A stretch of 64,000 nt of DNA from Isoetes taiwanensis (GCA_021234155.1 JAJEKV010000030.1:9466390-9530389); one strand, 5' to 3'; positions 20,531-31,255 are shown, numbered from the stretch's first letter. Numbers and translations: made by a program. The notes: a model not told the origin generated them from the sequence alone.

Positions 20531-20565
<35 letters not shown>
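20278..20565 (+). mobile_element. Poly(A)-tailed retroposed sequence, source unknown
   Basis: About 250 bp of non-coding sequence ending '...cagatcattcttgccttc' followed by 34 A (20532-20565). The 3' part looks like the R region of an LTR transcript or an mRNA end, though no AATAAA is present close by (nearest 'gaatacaataca'). It starts exactly at the outer edge of the E3 5' LTR. A target duplication was not found. The 82-codon ORF read from the A-run is an artefact. Confidence 0.4.
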
Positions 20566-20567
<2 letters not shown>

Positions 20568-21742
20568 ATTGAAGATCCCGAATACATGGCGACTAACAAG
20601 AACAAATGGTATAGCAAAACAAGGCCGAAAAATTATCCATGGTAAAGGTTGGGGTTATAGATGGGAGGCCCAAAGGATACTGAAAAGCACAATTTGGCCT
20701 ATCAAGCAAGCCTACATAGCCATAGAACAACAATTGAACCAACATCATTTAGATATCAATAACCAACCATAGCAATATAACCTTAGGAAGTCTCATCTAG
20801 TCAATCATCACATCGAATTTGAGCATATAGCAGACACTACTAGATAGCAATTAAATAATACATTATTAACATGACATCTACTATCGGACTACATGAGCAA
20901 CAAGCATTAGAATGGAAAAACTGAAAACGGGTGTAATAAAATGTGTGAAAATATAATTATAGTAATGTGAGTAAGATTATAAAAGTGGTAATGAAAAAAG
21001 ATATTAAAATAATATTTATGAAATAGATGTATGCGAAGAAAAGAGAATCGGGGTAATAAAAATATGCAGTTAGGTTTCTTGCAGGGGCGGGAGTTCTGGC
21101 CGCCGCACATCTAGGCATGCGAAGATCTCGCCGCCACATATCTTGGCTGCTAAGCAAATACAGGGTAAAAAAGCTTAGGAAGATCTGAACGCCGCATGTC
21201 TTGGTTGCGAAGTAAGAATGGGGTAATACAGTAAAAGCTTCGGCAAAAAACGCATACATGGTAAGACAAGCAGATAGAACAACATGCGAAAACACAGGGC
21301 AAGGTTTTATTTATGAAGACTGTATGTAGATAGCAACCAAGATCATATTTATTGAGATTCGGCTGGCCCTCTTAAAAACCCTAAAAACAGGAACAAGATC
21401 TAACATTATAACAGCTCTGGAAACTAACGATTCCAAAAATATCTGTCTGAAACTCCACCTTAATCTAAGGCAGCCAAAACACAACCTTATTTCTCAAAAG
21501 CAGACAAACTGAGCCGAAAAGAAAGAAACCACTTAAGCAGAAACAATTGGATTGATCAACTGAACCGAAATTATTTTTCTTTAAGCAAAATAACTGAATC
21601 GAAATTATTCTTAGCATGAACTGGTAACCATTATGAGCCCTTCGGAAGACTTACCACAGATCCTTAGAGCCCGATAATATCTAGCAAAGCCTTTAGCATG
21701 GTAAAATCCCCATATTTGGGCCGTTCTTCACATCAGAAAGGG
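20566..21742. other. Non-coding stretch with degenerate repeats
   Basis: At about 21075-21240 three poorly conserved copies of a ~60-bp unit are visible, each with 'gccgc' followed by 'catgtcttgg' or 'catatcttgg' and ending near 'aaaagctt'. No gene is supported; the minus ORFs across it are hydrophobic chance frames. Confidence 0.35.
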
Positions 21743-22246
21743 TTAAAGCCCCCATCTCATAAAATTCTGCAACTCTCGATCTCTGATGCATATTAGATTT
21801 TTCCTGTTAGCAATTAAAGAATTACCTCTATCAATGATGTCCTTGGCTGCTGCGTCCAGGGTCTTGTGCAACTGCAAATGGGCTTCTAAATCTGCAAAGG
21901 AGTCCTCTAATTGATTCAAGAGATCAAATTGTTTGATATTTTCATGGAACTTTAGGATAGGAGCTCTTGATTTCTTGTTCTTCCGATGAATCTCCTCTTG
22001 AAGAGATGAGATCTTAGATTTTAATGCCACAGCAATTTCCGCGTTTGAGCCCTTCAGATCGTCTATTCTTGCCTCCAACTTGCTCTCTAAGACGCCCTTC
22101 AAACTGTCTATCTTGGCTTCCAACCTGTCCTCAATGGCTTTAAGCCATGCTGAAACATCATCAGAAGGAGCATCAGAAGGAGCATCAGAAGGAGCATCAG
22201 TCGCCTGCCTCTTTCTAAGCTTTAACACACAAGCTTTTGGAGCCAT
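21743..22246 (-). CDS. Coiled-coil protein of unknown function (167 residues)
   Basis: I start at MAPKACVL (22246) rather than the first Met of the open frame (22372), because the 42 extra residues are Ser/Pro/hydrophobic and look like leader DNA. After a short basic head (LKLRKRQ) come three tandem APSD units encoded by a 12-base repeat (about 22158-22200). Residues ~30-110 have heptad-like hydrophobic spacing (WLKAIEDRLEAKIDSLK, LESKLEARIDDLK, LKSKISSLQEEIHRK), predicting a coiled coil. A second amphipathic part (FDLLNQLEDSFADLEAHLQL) follows. No zinc finger, transmembrane segment or catalytic motif. It could be a small gene, an exon, or a retroelement gag-like product. No relatives recognised; the family is unknown to me. 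Confidence 0.45.
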   Translation of the reverse strand: MAPKACVLKLRKRQATDAPSDAPSDAPSDDVSAWLKAIEDRLEAKIDSLKGVLESKLEARIDDLKGSNAEIAVALKSKISSLQEEIHRKNKKSRAPILKFHENIKQFDLLNQLEDSFADLEAHLQLHKTLDAAAKDIIDRGNSLIANRKNLICIRDRELQNFMRWGL

Positions 22247-22494
22247 AGTAAACAGCATGGAGACACAAAGAAACGTGACGCACAAACTCCAAGGAAACGG
22301 TGAAACACTAGAGGGGGCCAAAACGCACGAAGGAGAAAGGGGAGATGCGAATGACAACTGATAAGGAAGCAAGGAACGGAAAAGAATTTAAATAAGGTGC
22401 TAGAAGGGGAAAGAACAAAACTAACTGCTAACTACCTTCGTAGTTCTAGAACTTTGTTTTCCTTCTATTCGGTGAAACGAAAGAAAACATCATA

Positions 22495-22956
22495 CATTTA
22501 TGAGTAGTCGCTTCTACCCATTTACATTTATGAGTAGTCGCTTCTACCCATTTATGCCGGTGTCTCGGGAACGCCCCACAGGCACATTCAAGGATCGAAT
22601 ACTCGAGCGGTCTACCATGGGCCCGTTACAGTCTACTCGAGCAGTCTACCATGGGCCCGTTACAGTCTCTCCCACTAGAACTATGCTCGTCCTCGAGCAT
22701 CCAAGGCTATACCATGTCTATGTCTTACCATGTCACAATGATTACCAAGTCTTTGCAAATTACCCATGTATATAGGCACCCATGGAGACTCGAACTCAAG
22801 ACCTACTCTGATACCAATTGTAACGTTCCTAACCGACATGCCCTTAACCAACTGGGCAAAACCGTCTAGACCTTTTTGAGTAGTCGCTTTTACCCATTTA
22901 TGCCGGTGTCTCCGGAACGCCCCACAGGTCGAGCGGTCTACCATGGGCCCGTTACA
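22495..22956 (-). mobile_element. TRIM, copy 2, with rearranged left end
   Basis: Right terminal repeat 22819-22956 (TGTAACGTTCC ... GGGCCCGTTACA). Interior 22665-22818 with primer site TGGTATCAGAG on the minus strand and purine run GGGAGAGA beside the left repeat. The left repeat is truncated at its outer side and carries two tandem duplications: 'acatttatgagtagtcgc' units at about 22494-22550 and a ~34-bp repeat ending in two GGGCCCGTTACA copies at 22630 and 22664. The right repeat has a ~25-bp internal deletion relative to copy 1. Its small ORFs are repeat-derived. Confidence 0.8.
22806..22816 (-). promoter_or_regulatory. Primer-binding site of TRIM copy 2
   Basis: TGGTATCAGAG on the minus strand, two bases inside the right terminal repeat; initiator tRNA-Met type. 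Confidence 0.75.
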
Positions 22957-23160
22957 CTAAAGAACATATGTACACATGAGCATGTACCTTACTGCCAATC
23001 GTCTGTATTTACCATTGTTTGATGGCATATCAGGTTAAAATTATGGCAATGCTTGATCATCTGAGCAAAAAACATCATTGTCTTTGATTCTGGATCAACG
23101 ATCTGCAAATATTCATAACATCACCAGACTGAAAAAGGCTTGGTTCAAGCAGCAAGGCTT

Positions 23161-23427
23161 TCAAAGAAAAGATTGATGCTGCAGATTCATAGTTTCCAGG
23201 TTTGTCATGAATAAGTGACTAATTATAGCCATGCTATACACATCAGAAATGTGCATGTCCTCAAACACCTTTAATCGCAATGTTTCATATTTCTTGTAGC
23301 TGCACGTTTGAGGAAGTGGCCGCATATTTGCTTCAATCATATCCTCCGAGGAAAGGTTGGCTCCATGTAGTCTTTGGAGCTTCTTAATGGATGAGATCAT
23401 CATAGTAAAAAAGACAACAAAAGGCAA
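23161..23427 (-). pseudogene. Unrecognised exon-like fragment, copy A
   Basis: The minus strand reads SSIKKLQRLHGANLSSEDM, IEANMRPLPQTCSYKKYETL and RLKVFEDMHISDVYS in one frame, with normal amino-acid composition and no low complexity. In copy B (32836-33110) the HISDVYS part continues as INSWRNQKNTRMPKVTYLSM, suggesting A has lost ~60 bp. Stops follow upstream in both copies. It looks like a fragment of a real gene, but I do not recognise the family. Confidence 0.35.
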
Positions 23428-23936
23428 TAAAACCCGTCCTCAGATTGCCTCATATATTAAAAGCATGTCACCAACATGGCCCCATTATTTATAAGCTAAG
23501 ACTATGTAGGTAAATGCCAGTTCATCTCCTTCATATCTAGAATCCACCATCTCCTTCAAAATTATCTCTGACACCCAAAATTAAAACGGCTCAAGAACAG
23601 ATTAAGCTACATAACATGTGGCCCATCTCAATCTAAAATAAGTTTTTTCTTTATTGTTTTCATCTGAATACACAATATGGATTTCTGAAGATATTCATGC
23701 ACGTCGCATAAAAGTATTAACGATTGCTGGGCTGCTTCTATGCTTCTTTTCTATGCCATAGGAGTTAAATGAAATCTTGACCTGAATTTGTGCAAGAAAA
23801 TGTCTTGATTCACAGATTTGGTTGTGTCTTACAGAGTTTTAGGTCTTACACCAAATACATTTGTCATTTGCAATGATGCCATAGCATGCTTTGCTTAAGG
23901 CTATACTACAAAAAAGCAAACTTTCAAGGAACAGAC

Positions 23937-24002
23937 TTCATACCGTTCGGCCTGCTCGGGAAACTTGGCTATGTAAACAGATTCTTCCCTTTTTCCATAG
24001 CC
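23937..24002 (-). pseudogene. 14-3-3 protein N-terminal exon fragment, copy A
   Basis: 22 codons read GYGKREESVYIAKFPEQAER then YE. All 14-3-3 proteins begin with a nearly invariant helix REE.VYMAKLAEQAERYE, so the match is specific. 14-3-3 dimers bind phosphoserine motifs in client proteins. The fragment stops at the position where the first intron lies in many plant 14-3-3 genes; no later exon is found in the neighbourhood and no ATG precedes it in frame. A for P and M for I are expected in the usual motif. Duplicated at 33656-33721. Confidence 0.7.
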
Positions 24003-24339
24003 GATATTAAGGACTACTGGAACTCAGATTGGGCTTAAGAGCACATTCCTTTAGGCCATCAGTTTTTCCTTTGCTTCCTATCATGCTAAATTGAACACCC
24101 ATATGTTAATTAATGCTCCAACTCTTAGCATGCTGCTCCTAACGTGCTGCAGTAAGTAGGAACATGAAGAGAAAGAAGTTTTCTGAATGTATTTTCATAT
24201 GAAATATATTCAGCAGTCTACAACTGAAAATATCTAGTCTTATATATATTTTCTCAGAGATGGTAAAAAACCAGAAAAGAATGAATCAAATCATGCAGAA
24301 AACCTGTTTATATGTCGCCCTCTTTTGGCCGTTGATGCT

Positions 24340-25380
24340 TTGATGTTTTGGTCTATTTTCTGACTTGTTCTTAGGCAAAAGTTGTCCCCACTCCACGATG
24401 TCTGAAGCTATTTGGAGGTGCCTCTTTGTTCTTCGAACCTTAATCCTTGGTTTGCCAAGTTGCATGCGAGTTGTCGTATCTTAATGAGGTTTCTAGTTGA
24501 ATCGTCGATTCTTCGGCTCACTTTGCCTAGTCGCTTCTACATCGAGCTTGCAATCTTACTCTTTTGATCCCCTCGATCTCATGGCTTGGATGTTGTCGTG
24601 TTCTAAGGTGCTATGCTGCCTTCTTGTCTTGCAATTTTGAACTTCATATTGCCTCTATGGAGGCAGTGGAAGTAGTCTATTGCTAGGACTTCTCTATCTT
24701 CGTCTCTCGGTCTTTGTCCCTTTCTACATGTGTGTCTCCATGGCAAGTAAGGCATCATGGCTCTCTTTCCTAATGGCCCTGCTGTCGGGATGGTGGATAC
24801 TTATGTCGACGTAGCTTGACCCTTGAGTTGAAGAAGTTTTTGCCCTAGATTTACTTTTGTTTTTGAATAGCCTGGTTATTGTCTTGACTCTCTTTGCCGA
24901 AGGTGCTTTGATTGCCATCCTTGTTGTTAAGGTGTCGAATGCTTCTATCTTGGGTGTTGGGTCCTACATGTCGAAGATACAATCGGCTTCTTCTCTTCTA
25001 ATTCTTTGGTAGGAGTACCACGACAAATGAGCATAGGCATAACCCATCGTTGCAATAGCTTTCGTAGGTGTATTTCTATCTAACACACATGTCACAAACA
25101 TCACCATACATTACCATAAGGCGAGACTATGGTCGTCGAGATGTTACCTTCTTAGTTGGCTCATTGGTGTCGGGTCGTCCGGAGAATTTCTTGACATTTG
25201 TCGGCTTGAGGTCATGGCTGCGATTTCTGAAGGTGTCTGGCTGTTCCTCCTTCTACCATTGAGGATACTCATCATCAAGTGTTGTTACTGCCACAAGAAG
25301 TAGGGTTGTGTCCCAAAGATATTCTGGTGCAAAACCTAGATGGTACAATGCTAATGATCTTGAAGGTCCATGCCAACTAC
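24340..25380 (-). other. Duplicated region with a short unrecognised ORF, copy A
   Basis: The minus ORF 24724-24918 (64 codons, MAIKAPSAKRVKTITRLFKN...) is conserved at 34434-34628 with a single change (K to E), but duplication alone explains this. The upstream frame reads PTPKIEAFDTLTTR before a stop. Basic and Ser-rich; possibly a remnant of an element protein. The plus ORFs at 25068-25262 and 25279-25491 are equally conserved and equally unsupported. Confidence 0.25.
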
Positions 25381-26467
25381 AGGCGAGCTAGAGAGCCACT
25401 GCTCGTCTACGACTTTAACATCATTATTGCAACACATCACTTAGAAGGTGTCGAGCCCATACCTTGCCCACACTCAATGGCAAGCTATTAGGTCTAGCCC
25501 ACAATATTTTCCCAGTCCGTTGCTATGCACCAGAGAGATCAACTGTAGCCGGACATGCCTTCCTTATCAGCCGGTATAACCCCGCCACCCACAGCCAGGC
25601 GGGCTCCCATGCACAGGCCGCATTTATTGGGTACTAATGAGGCTATCTAGGAACATCATCTATGCTAGATCTCTACCCCCCTTCCCAATACACAAGAGGT
25701 GCGCACAGAGCAATACAGTATCATCCAATGAACTGAAATAACAGAATAAAGATCTAATCTATAGACTCTAATCATACATGGTTAGGTTCATTCATTAGTG
25801 ACTAAGGTTCTTAGGCTCTAGGAGTCATCTCGACCCTAATGCGGTTGGGGGAAGCTGGCGTTGCGTAGCAGATGAACCAACCACATACTGGATCCTTGGC
25901 TCGCTTCAAGTCCTCGGAATGCGTCCATGCTGCCAGAATGGGCTGAGATGCTAGAGTCTTGACGATCCACTTCGGACGTGAACTTCCTTTGCTTTGGGAG
26001 ACCGAGAATGAGTTGGCGCTTGAGCAATGCACACTCCTGAGGCTGAACTCCAAAAAGGAGGCATTTTTAGGGTTCCTGCCTCTTTATGCCTATGTTTTAG
26101 GGTTAGGGTCTAATGGGCCATATGGCTCATATGGGGTATTGCCATGTGGCAATATAAGAATATATTCACATGTTGGATAACATGTGCAATATAATGGGTT
26201 CTAATGGTTGTGCCCTATGGTACAACCCTTTACGGTCGCCGTGTACATGTCGTCGTAGTCGACATGTACTAGTGATGTGGCAATATAATATATATTTATA
26301 CCATATATTATGCTGGAACGTCATAAATATGATGAATAGACCATGTTATGAAGTAACCCTAGAATAATAGAAGATTTCTTGAGAATCGTCTAGAAGGAGG
26401 ATATAAGATAAGGTGAAATTACAGCTATGCTATTTAGAGGACGTGGTGAATGTCAAATAAATACCAT
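25366..26467 (-). repeat. LTR-like repeat family X, copy 2 (in duplication copy A)
   Basis: Matches 27380-28440 in the same orientation. Landmarks in order: 'ggtccatgccaacta', 'tgtcgagcccataccttgc', 'cagccggtataacc', 'catacatggttaggttc', 'gggcataa/gcctctttatgcc', 'gtggcaatataagaatat'. It holds a perfect 10-bp hairpin GTACATGTCG / CGACATGTAC at 26243-26269. Two such units in direct orientation about 0.9 kb apart (0.3 kb without the hAT element) look like LTRs with a very short interior, but I find no primer site. Confidence 0.6.
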
Positions 26468-26475
26468 CATTATGC

Positions 26476-27078
26476 CAGGGAATAAATTACTAATTACATA
26501 TTTCTTATTAGCCAGAATGACTTTAGCTAAACTTGCTCGATATTAATCCCAAAACTTTCTGTGGTTTAGCTAAACTCTACATATTTTTCCTCTCATACTT
26601 TCTAGCGTTTAGCTAAACTAACCCAAACATCATCCCAAAAATTTCTATGGTGTGGCCAACGAAAAAAATGAAGCCAAATTACTATGCTTTTTTTCAATTG
26701 TTTCCACTTATTTTAATCATTTTTCTTTGTGAACATTCTAAAATAATGCTAACTAGCAAAGTCTATGACTCTAGTTAATTTATAATGCTAGAAATTAAAC
26801 TACTAATCATATGTTTCTTATAAACTAGAATGATATTAGCTAAACTAGCCCGAAATTCATTCTAAAAGTTTCTATGCTTTAGCTAAACAATACAAATATT
26901 CACTCTCTTACTTTCTAGCATTTGGCTAAAGAGCTCTGGGGTTGGTGCAATCCCGAAAAAAGTTAAGCTAAAATTATTATTTTTTTCGCAATTTTTTCCA
27001 TTTACTTTAGCCAATTTTTTTCAAAAATGTGCTAAGAAATCGCCAAATAGCTAAGTTTAGCCCTTAAATTATTCCATG
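26476..27078. mobile_element. Non-autonomous hAT element (603 bp)
   Basis: Terminal inverted repeats CAGGGAATAAATTA and (reverse complement of right end) CATGGAATAATTTA match at 12 of 14 positions. An 8-bp target duplication CATTATGC flanks it (26468-26475 and 27079-27086). CAGGG-type ends with 8-bp duplications are the hAT signature. Copy B has the uninterrupted site with one CATTATGC at 36176-36183. No transposase; the interior is two diverged ~310-bp tandem units with repeated TTTAGCTAAA palindromes. It needs a hAT transposase from elsewhere. Confidence 0.85.
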
Positions 27079-27086
27079 CATTATGC

Positions 27087-27175
27087 TCTTGGCATTCTAG
27101 TAAGGTCATAGACCTGTTGCTAAGATGTTAGGGGTTCAAATCCCTCAATTACAAAAAAAAAAAAAAAAAAAAAAA
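27087..27175 (+). ncRNA. tRNA-like retroposon (SINE or tRNA retropseudogene) with poly(A)
   Basis: A near-perfect pol III B box GGTTCAAATCC inside AGGGGTTCAAATCCCTC, an A-box-like 'tagtaaggtcatag' about 30 bases upstream, then a run of 23 A starting eight bases after the T-arm. No acceptor stem pairs, so it is not a working tRNA. Present in both duplication copies; copy B is at 36184-36272 with a similar A run. Confidence 0.5.
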
Positions 27176-27229
27176 AGACCAAAAACGTCAACGGTCAATA
27201 GTCAAAGGTCAACTACTAGCCGTTGGGTA

Positions 27230-28445
27230 GTCCACTCCATTCGCCCCTCCTGTGTATACTTTGCAGATAGGCTGGAAAGTATTGGGGATGTGACCATAGA
27301 TAGGCTGAAAAGTATTGGGGAACTATTCCTGGGTTGCATCTCCCTAGTTCCAATAAGGCAGGAGGGGATCACTCCCCCTAGAAGGTCCATGCCAACTATA
27401 GGCAAGCGAGAGAGCCACTGCTCGTCTACGATTTGAACCCCACTGTGGCGACACATCACCTCGGAGGTGTCGAGCCCATACCTTGCCCACACTCAGTGTC
27501 GAGCCTACAATCTTCTCAGACTGTTATTACGCACCAGAAGGATCAACTGCAGCCGGACATGCCTTCCTTATCAGCCGGTATAACCCTGCCACCGACATTC
27601 AGGCGGGCTCCTATGCACTGGCTGCATTTATTGGGTGCTATCTATGAACATCATCTACGAAGGCTCTGGATCTCTACCACCCTTTCCAATACACAGGAGG
27701 TGCGCACAGAGCACTACAGTACCATCCAATGAACTAAAATAACAGAATGAAGATTTAATCTATCTACTTTAATCATACATGGTTAGGTTCATTCGTTAGT
27801 GACTAAGGTTCTTAGGCTCTAGAGGTCATCTACAGCTAAGAATAGATGCAAACCTAGCCTAATGCCGATTGGGAAACTGGTGTTGCATAACAGATGAACC
27901 GCATACTGGATTCTTGGCTCGCTTCAAGTCCTCTGCATGCGTCCATGCTGCTGGAATGGGCTGAGATGCTAGAGTCTTGATGATCCACTTCGGAACGCGA
28001 ACTTCACTGCTGCTGGGAGACCGGAATGAGTTAGGCGCTTGAGCAATGCATGCTCCTGAGGCTGGACTCCAAAAAGGAAGCATTTTTATGGTTTCTGCCT
28101 CTTTATGCCCACGTTTTAGGGTTAGGATCTAATGGGCCATGTGGCAATATAAGAATATATTCACATGTTGCATAACATGTGCAATATAATGGGTTCTAAT
28201 GATTGTGCCCCATGGTACAACCCTTTACGGTCATCGTGTACATGTCATCGTAGTCGACATGTACTAGTGATATGGCAATATAATATACATATTTATACCA
28301 TATATTATGTTGGAACGTCACAAATATAATGAATAGACCATGTTATGAAGTAACCCTAGAATAATATGTGATTTCTTGAGAATCTTCTAGGAGGAGGATA
28401 TAAGATAAGGTGAAAGTGTAGCTATGCCAATTAGAGGACGTGGTG
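27230..28445 (-). repeat. LTR-like repeat family X, copy 3
   Basis: The longest member: includes the 'tagtccactccattcgcccc' start also found inverted in copy 1 (about 4000-4030), and the complete 3' part with the GTACATG hairpin. Diverged from copy 2 by scattered changes. A B-box-like 'gggttcaaatcgtag' occurs on the minus strand near 27434. ORFs within it (27202-27732) are not conserved. Confidence 0.6.
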
Positions 28446-29782
28446 AATATTTAAGTGGCATGACAGTTTTTTGTGGAAGAGTTGTCTAATTTAATTTTTT
28501 TCCATCTATAACAGACGCTACTAAACTATAGTGTTAAAATTTTTAATACCATAAAAAATAGCCTTTTGGCGAAGATTCGTCATTAAGAGCAACCCTGATA
28601 TAAAAAGTCATTGTATCATTGTATAAATGACAAAGCAATGATAGATAGAGCTGGTGATGACAATTAGAGAGATTTTCAATTTGTCTGATTGCAAAATATA
28701 ATTGGTCCATGCCTATTTATATTCATATTTCGCATACATTGTGTTGTTTTAGCATGAAATTGGAAATATATATTGCCAACAAAGACTTGCATACATAAAA
28801 AACATAATGTATCATGACTATACTCTTGTGATACCTAAATTACAACATTTTTTAGCAACAATGCATAGACTAGTTTTATGATAGTAAAAGACATATAGTT
28901 TGATAAATGTACACATTGAGCGGCCCATAAGATGAGATGCATATCGTTTCGCATCTAAAGTTCAATACGTGGAGTTAAAAAATGGGGCAGGGAGTGTCCT
29001 GGTTAGGTTTCTCCCTTCCCCGTTAAGTTTTCCTCTATTCCCGGCATGCAAAAATCATATCCTGAAGCCAAAATCCTTTCTCTGTTGCCAATATGTGCTG
29101 AAATGTTGATCTTTAGTGTTGAATTTGCTTCCAAGCACTATCTTGCTGCTGATTATCCATCTAAGGGATGAGGAAGATTAGAGGACACCAGTATTAAGGG
29201 AGCTTAGAGCTTTCAAGCATTTCGAACAACAAGTACAATGATCAGTCTATGGGGTATTTTTGTGTGCATCTACATCTAAACAACGCATTCAATTAGTGGT
29301 TAGAAACAAAGAAAGAAAAGAAAGGATACAATCACATCAGTTATAGTGGCAGTAGCAGCTCGATTCTTGAGCAGACGATATGCCTAAGCAAAAGGATAAA
29401 TTATGGGATGCTGCATGTGATAATATCACAAAGGTTGGAGGGGGGAAGTAAAGGCAGTGGCAATAACCATTGGGACTACAAGTTTTGTAAGAAACATTTC
29501 ACAGGTTCTTTCATAGGTTTAATATGTTAAAGATTTATGACTCTGTATATGTTATATTCCTTGTGGATTTTATTATTTAAAACTTTATGTGCGGCATCTA
29601 ACACATTTAAAATCGATAGATTCTTTAGATGCTTTAGATGTTCGCATCTCCTGCATCTATCTATAGATGCGCTTGAACTATGGACAAACATAAGTAGAAT
29701 TCTTTGTATTTTCAATAAGATATATTAGGAACCTCTATATACGATGGTTTTATTGGTGCCCGATTGGGTTGGACCCCAGTAG
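28446..29782. other. AT-rich non-coding stretch
   Basis: Unique to duplication copy A (deleted in B). No ORF over 65 codons, no repeat boundary, no RNA gene recognised. Confidence 0.35.
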
Positions 29783-30077
29783 AAACCTCCCCAACTTTCC
29801 TTGGAAACCTCCCCAACTTTCCTTAGAAACCTCCCCAACTTTCCGTGAAAACCTCCCCACCTTTCCTGGAAACCTCCCCAGTCTTCCATGGAAACCTCCC
29901 TAATTTTCTTCGTATGACTCGAGAGGTTTCTAATTTAGAAAATAGGGGAGGTTCATGCGCCCATGCACCTCGATCCACATGCTTCTTAATGAGGTGGTTG
30001 TGTAAATTAATAACTTTTTTTTTTAATATTCTATGGAAACCTCCCCAGTTATTTGAAGAAACTAGGGGAGGTTTCTA
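29783..30077. repeat. AAACCTCCCC tandem array followed by its inverted copies
   Basis: Six copies of a ~22-bp unit 'aaacctccccaactttcctt' at 29783-29910, then the reverse motif 'aggggaggtt' at about 29944, then a hairpin 30035-30075 whose arms are GGAAACCTCCCCAGT and ACTAGGGGAGGTTTC. A weaker relative 'ggagaggtttct' occurs at about 40205. Confidence 0.75.
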
Positions 30078-31240
30078 TAAATTTGTGGTAAAAGCTCACA
30101 CTTTGTTGAGTTTATGTCATTATCAACACAAGCTCCTAAACTCATTGTGAGCACAAGCTCCTTCAATTAACTCTGTATGCACAATCACAAGCTCTTGCTC
30201 ATGCTCATTCGCATAAGATATGATATGGCACTGGCTAAGTGTTAAATTTAATATTATGCCATTTATTTGCACAAGATATGATATGGTGCTCATAAGCATA
30301 TTACTGGAAATTTTTATATTTTTGCACTTGGCATTGGCTGGACGATGAAGCATTTTGTGTTTAAGATATTTTATGTTTTAACATCATTTGTTTCCTATGG
30401 TCTATTCTATGGTCCAATGATGTGTTTTGGAATATGTACTACAAGTTGAGCATATTACACAATCCTATCATAATACAAAGGCTCGCGATTGTAAAAACAT
30501 TATGGCTTCGATGCGAACTTTGTATCTGGTCGCCTACAAAGACACTGGCCACCAAAAATAATTTTTACCAATGGTTATGTAATTGCATTATGATAAGTCT
30601 AAGTAAAGTACAAAAATACATTTTTAAGGTAGAGATTGGAAAAATCGCTCAACTGTGTCAAACTCGGCTGCCCAAAGGGCAAAACTCCATCGATTCCATA
30701 AGCTTATCTTACCTTAACACACTCTCGGGGCAGTGTGCGCACGCCCGAGCCATTTTGATGGCCCGAATTTTTTTTTTGAAGTAACACACTCAGGCTAGGG
30801 CATTGTCTACACCATAAGCATTGCTCGGTCGCCTCCGATCTAAAGTGCCCGAATCTAGCAAACTCTGTTCATCAAGGATGTGCCAAAAATACAAGGGCAT
30901 AGATGCCTTTTTTGGTTTTATTTTGGACAGTGACTTAAAATATAGTTTCGAATTTGCCTTCTATCGGATTTGTTATCAAACGCTCTTCCTGAGATGATAT
31001 GGCTATATAACACCTGCTGAATACAATATTATCAACTAGTGATCTGCTTGTTATAGCCAGTTTCGGATTGACACCAGATGGCATAAGATGTGATGGCATC
31101 AAATAGCGTAAAAGTGGTTTTCGAATCTGTATGTAGCAGTTGAATATGATAAGAGTCTACTCTAATGTTTCACAATTGGAGTTAAACCGTCTCAAATAGC
31201 GTTACCACATTTTCGCCAATTCTGGAGTCCATGTGCTATT
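30078..31240. other. Non-coding stretch, partly duplicated at 36956-37757
   Basis: From 30425 on it matches copy B. The plus ORFs at 30422-30784 and 36965-37363 share most of their sequence but have no domain; conservation is explained by the duplication. A 9-base insertion at 30715-30725 in A is absent in B. Confidence 0.35.
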
Positions 31241-31255
31241 GGGGAGCCAATATTG

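Noticed and set aside
20524-20772. 82-codon ORF beginning with a poly-Lys run
   Set aside because: Starts in the poly(A) tail of a retroposon.
22500-22775. 91-codon ORF similar to that at 8842-9051
   Set aside because: Reading of TRIM terminal repeat and interior; frame is not kept between copies.
27087-27150. Candidate tRNA gene
   Set aside because: Good T-arm and B box but no acceptor stem and immediate poly(A); classed as a tRNA-like retroposon.
29783-29910. Regular 22-bp repeats suggesting a CRISPR-like array
   Set aside because: Units are contiguous without unique spacers and the context is a plant nuclear genome.
30422-30784. 120-codon ORF conserved at 36965-37363
   Set aside because: Both lie in the tandem duplication, so identity says nothing about selection; no domain is visible and the C-terminal parts differ by an indel.
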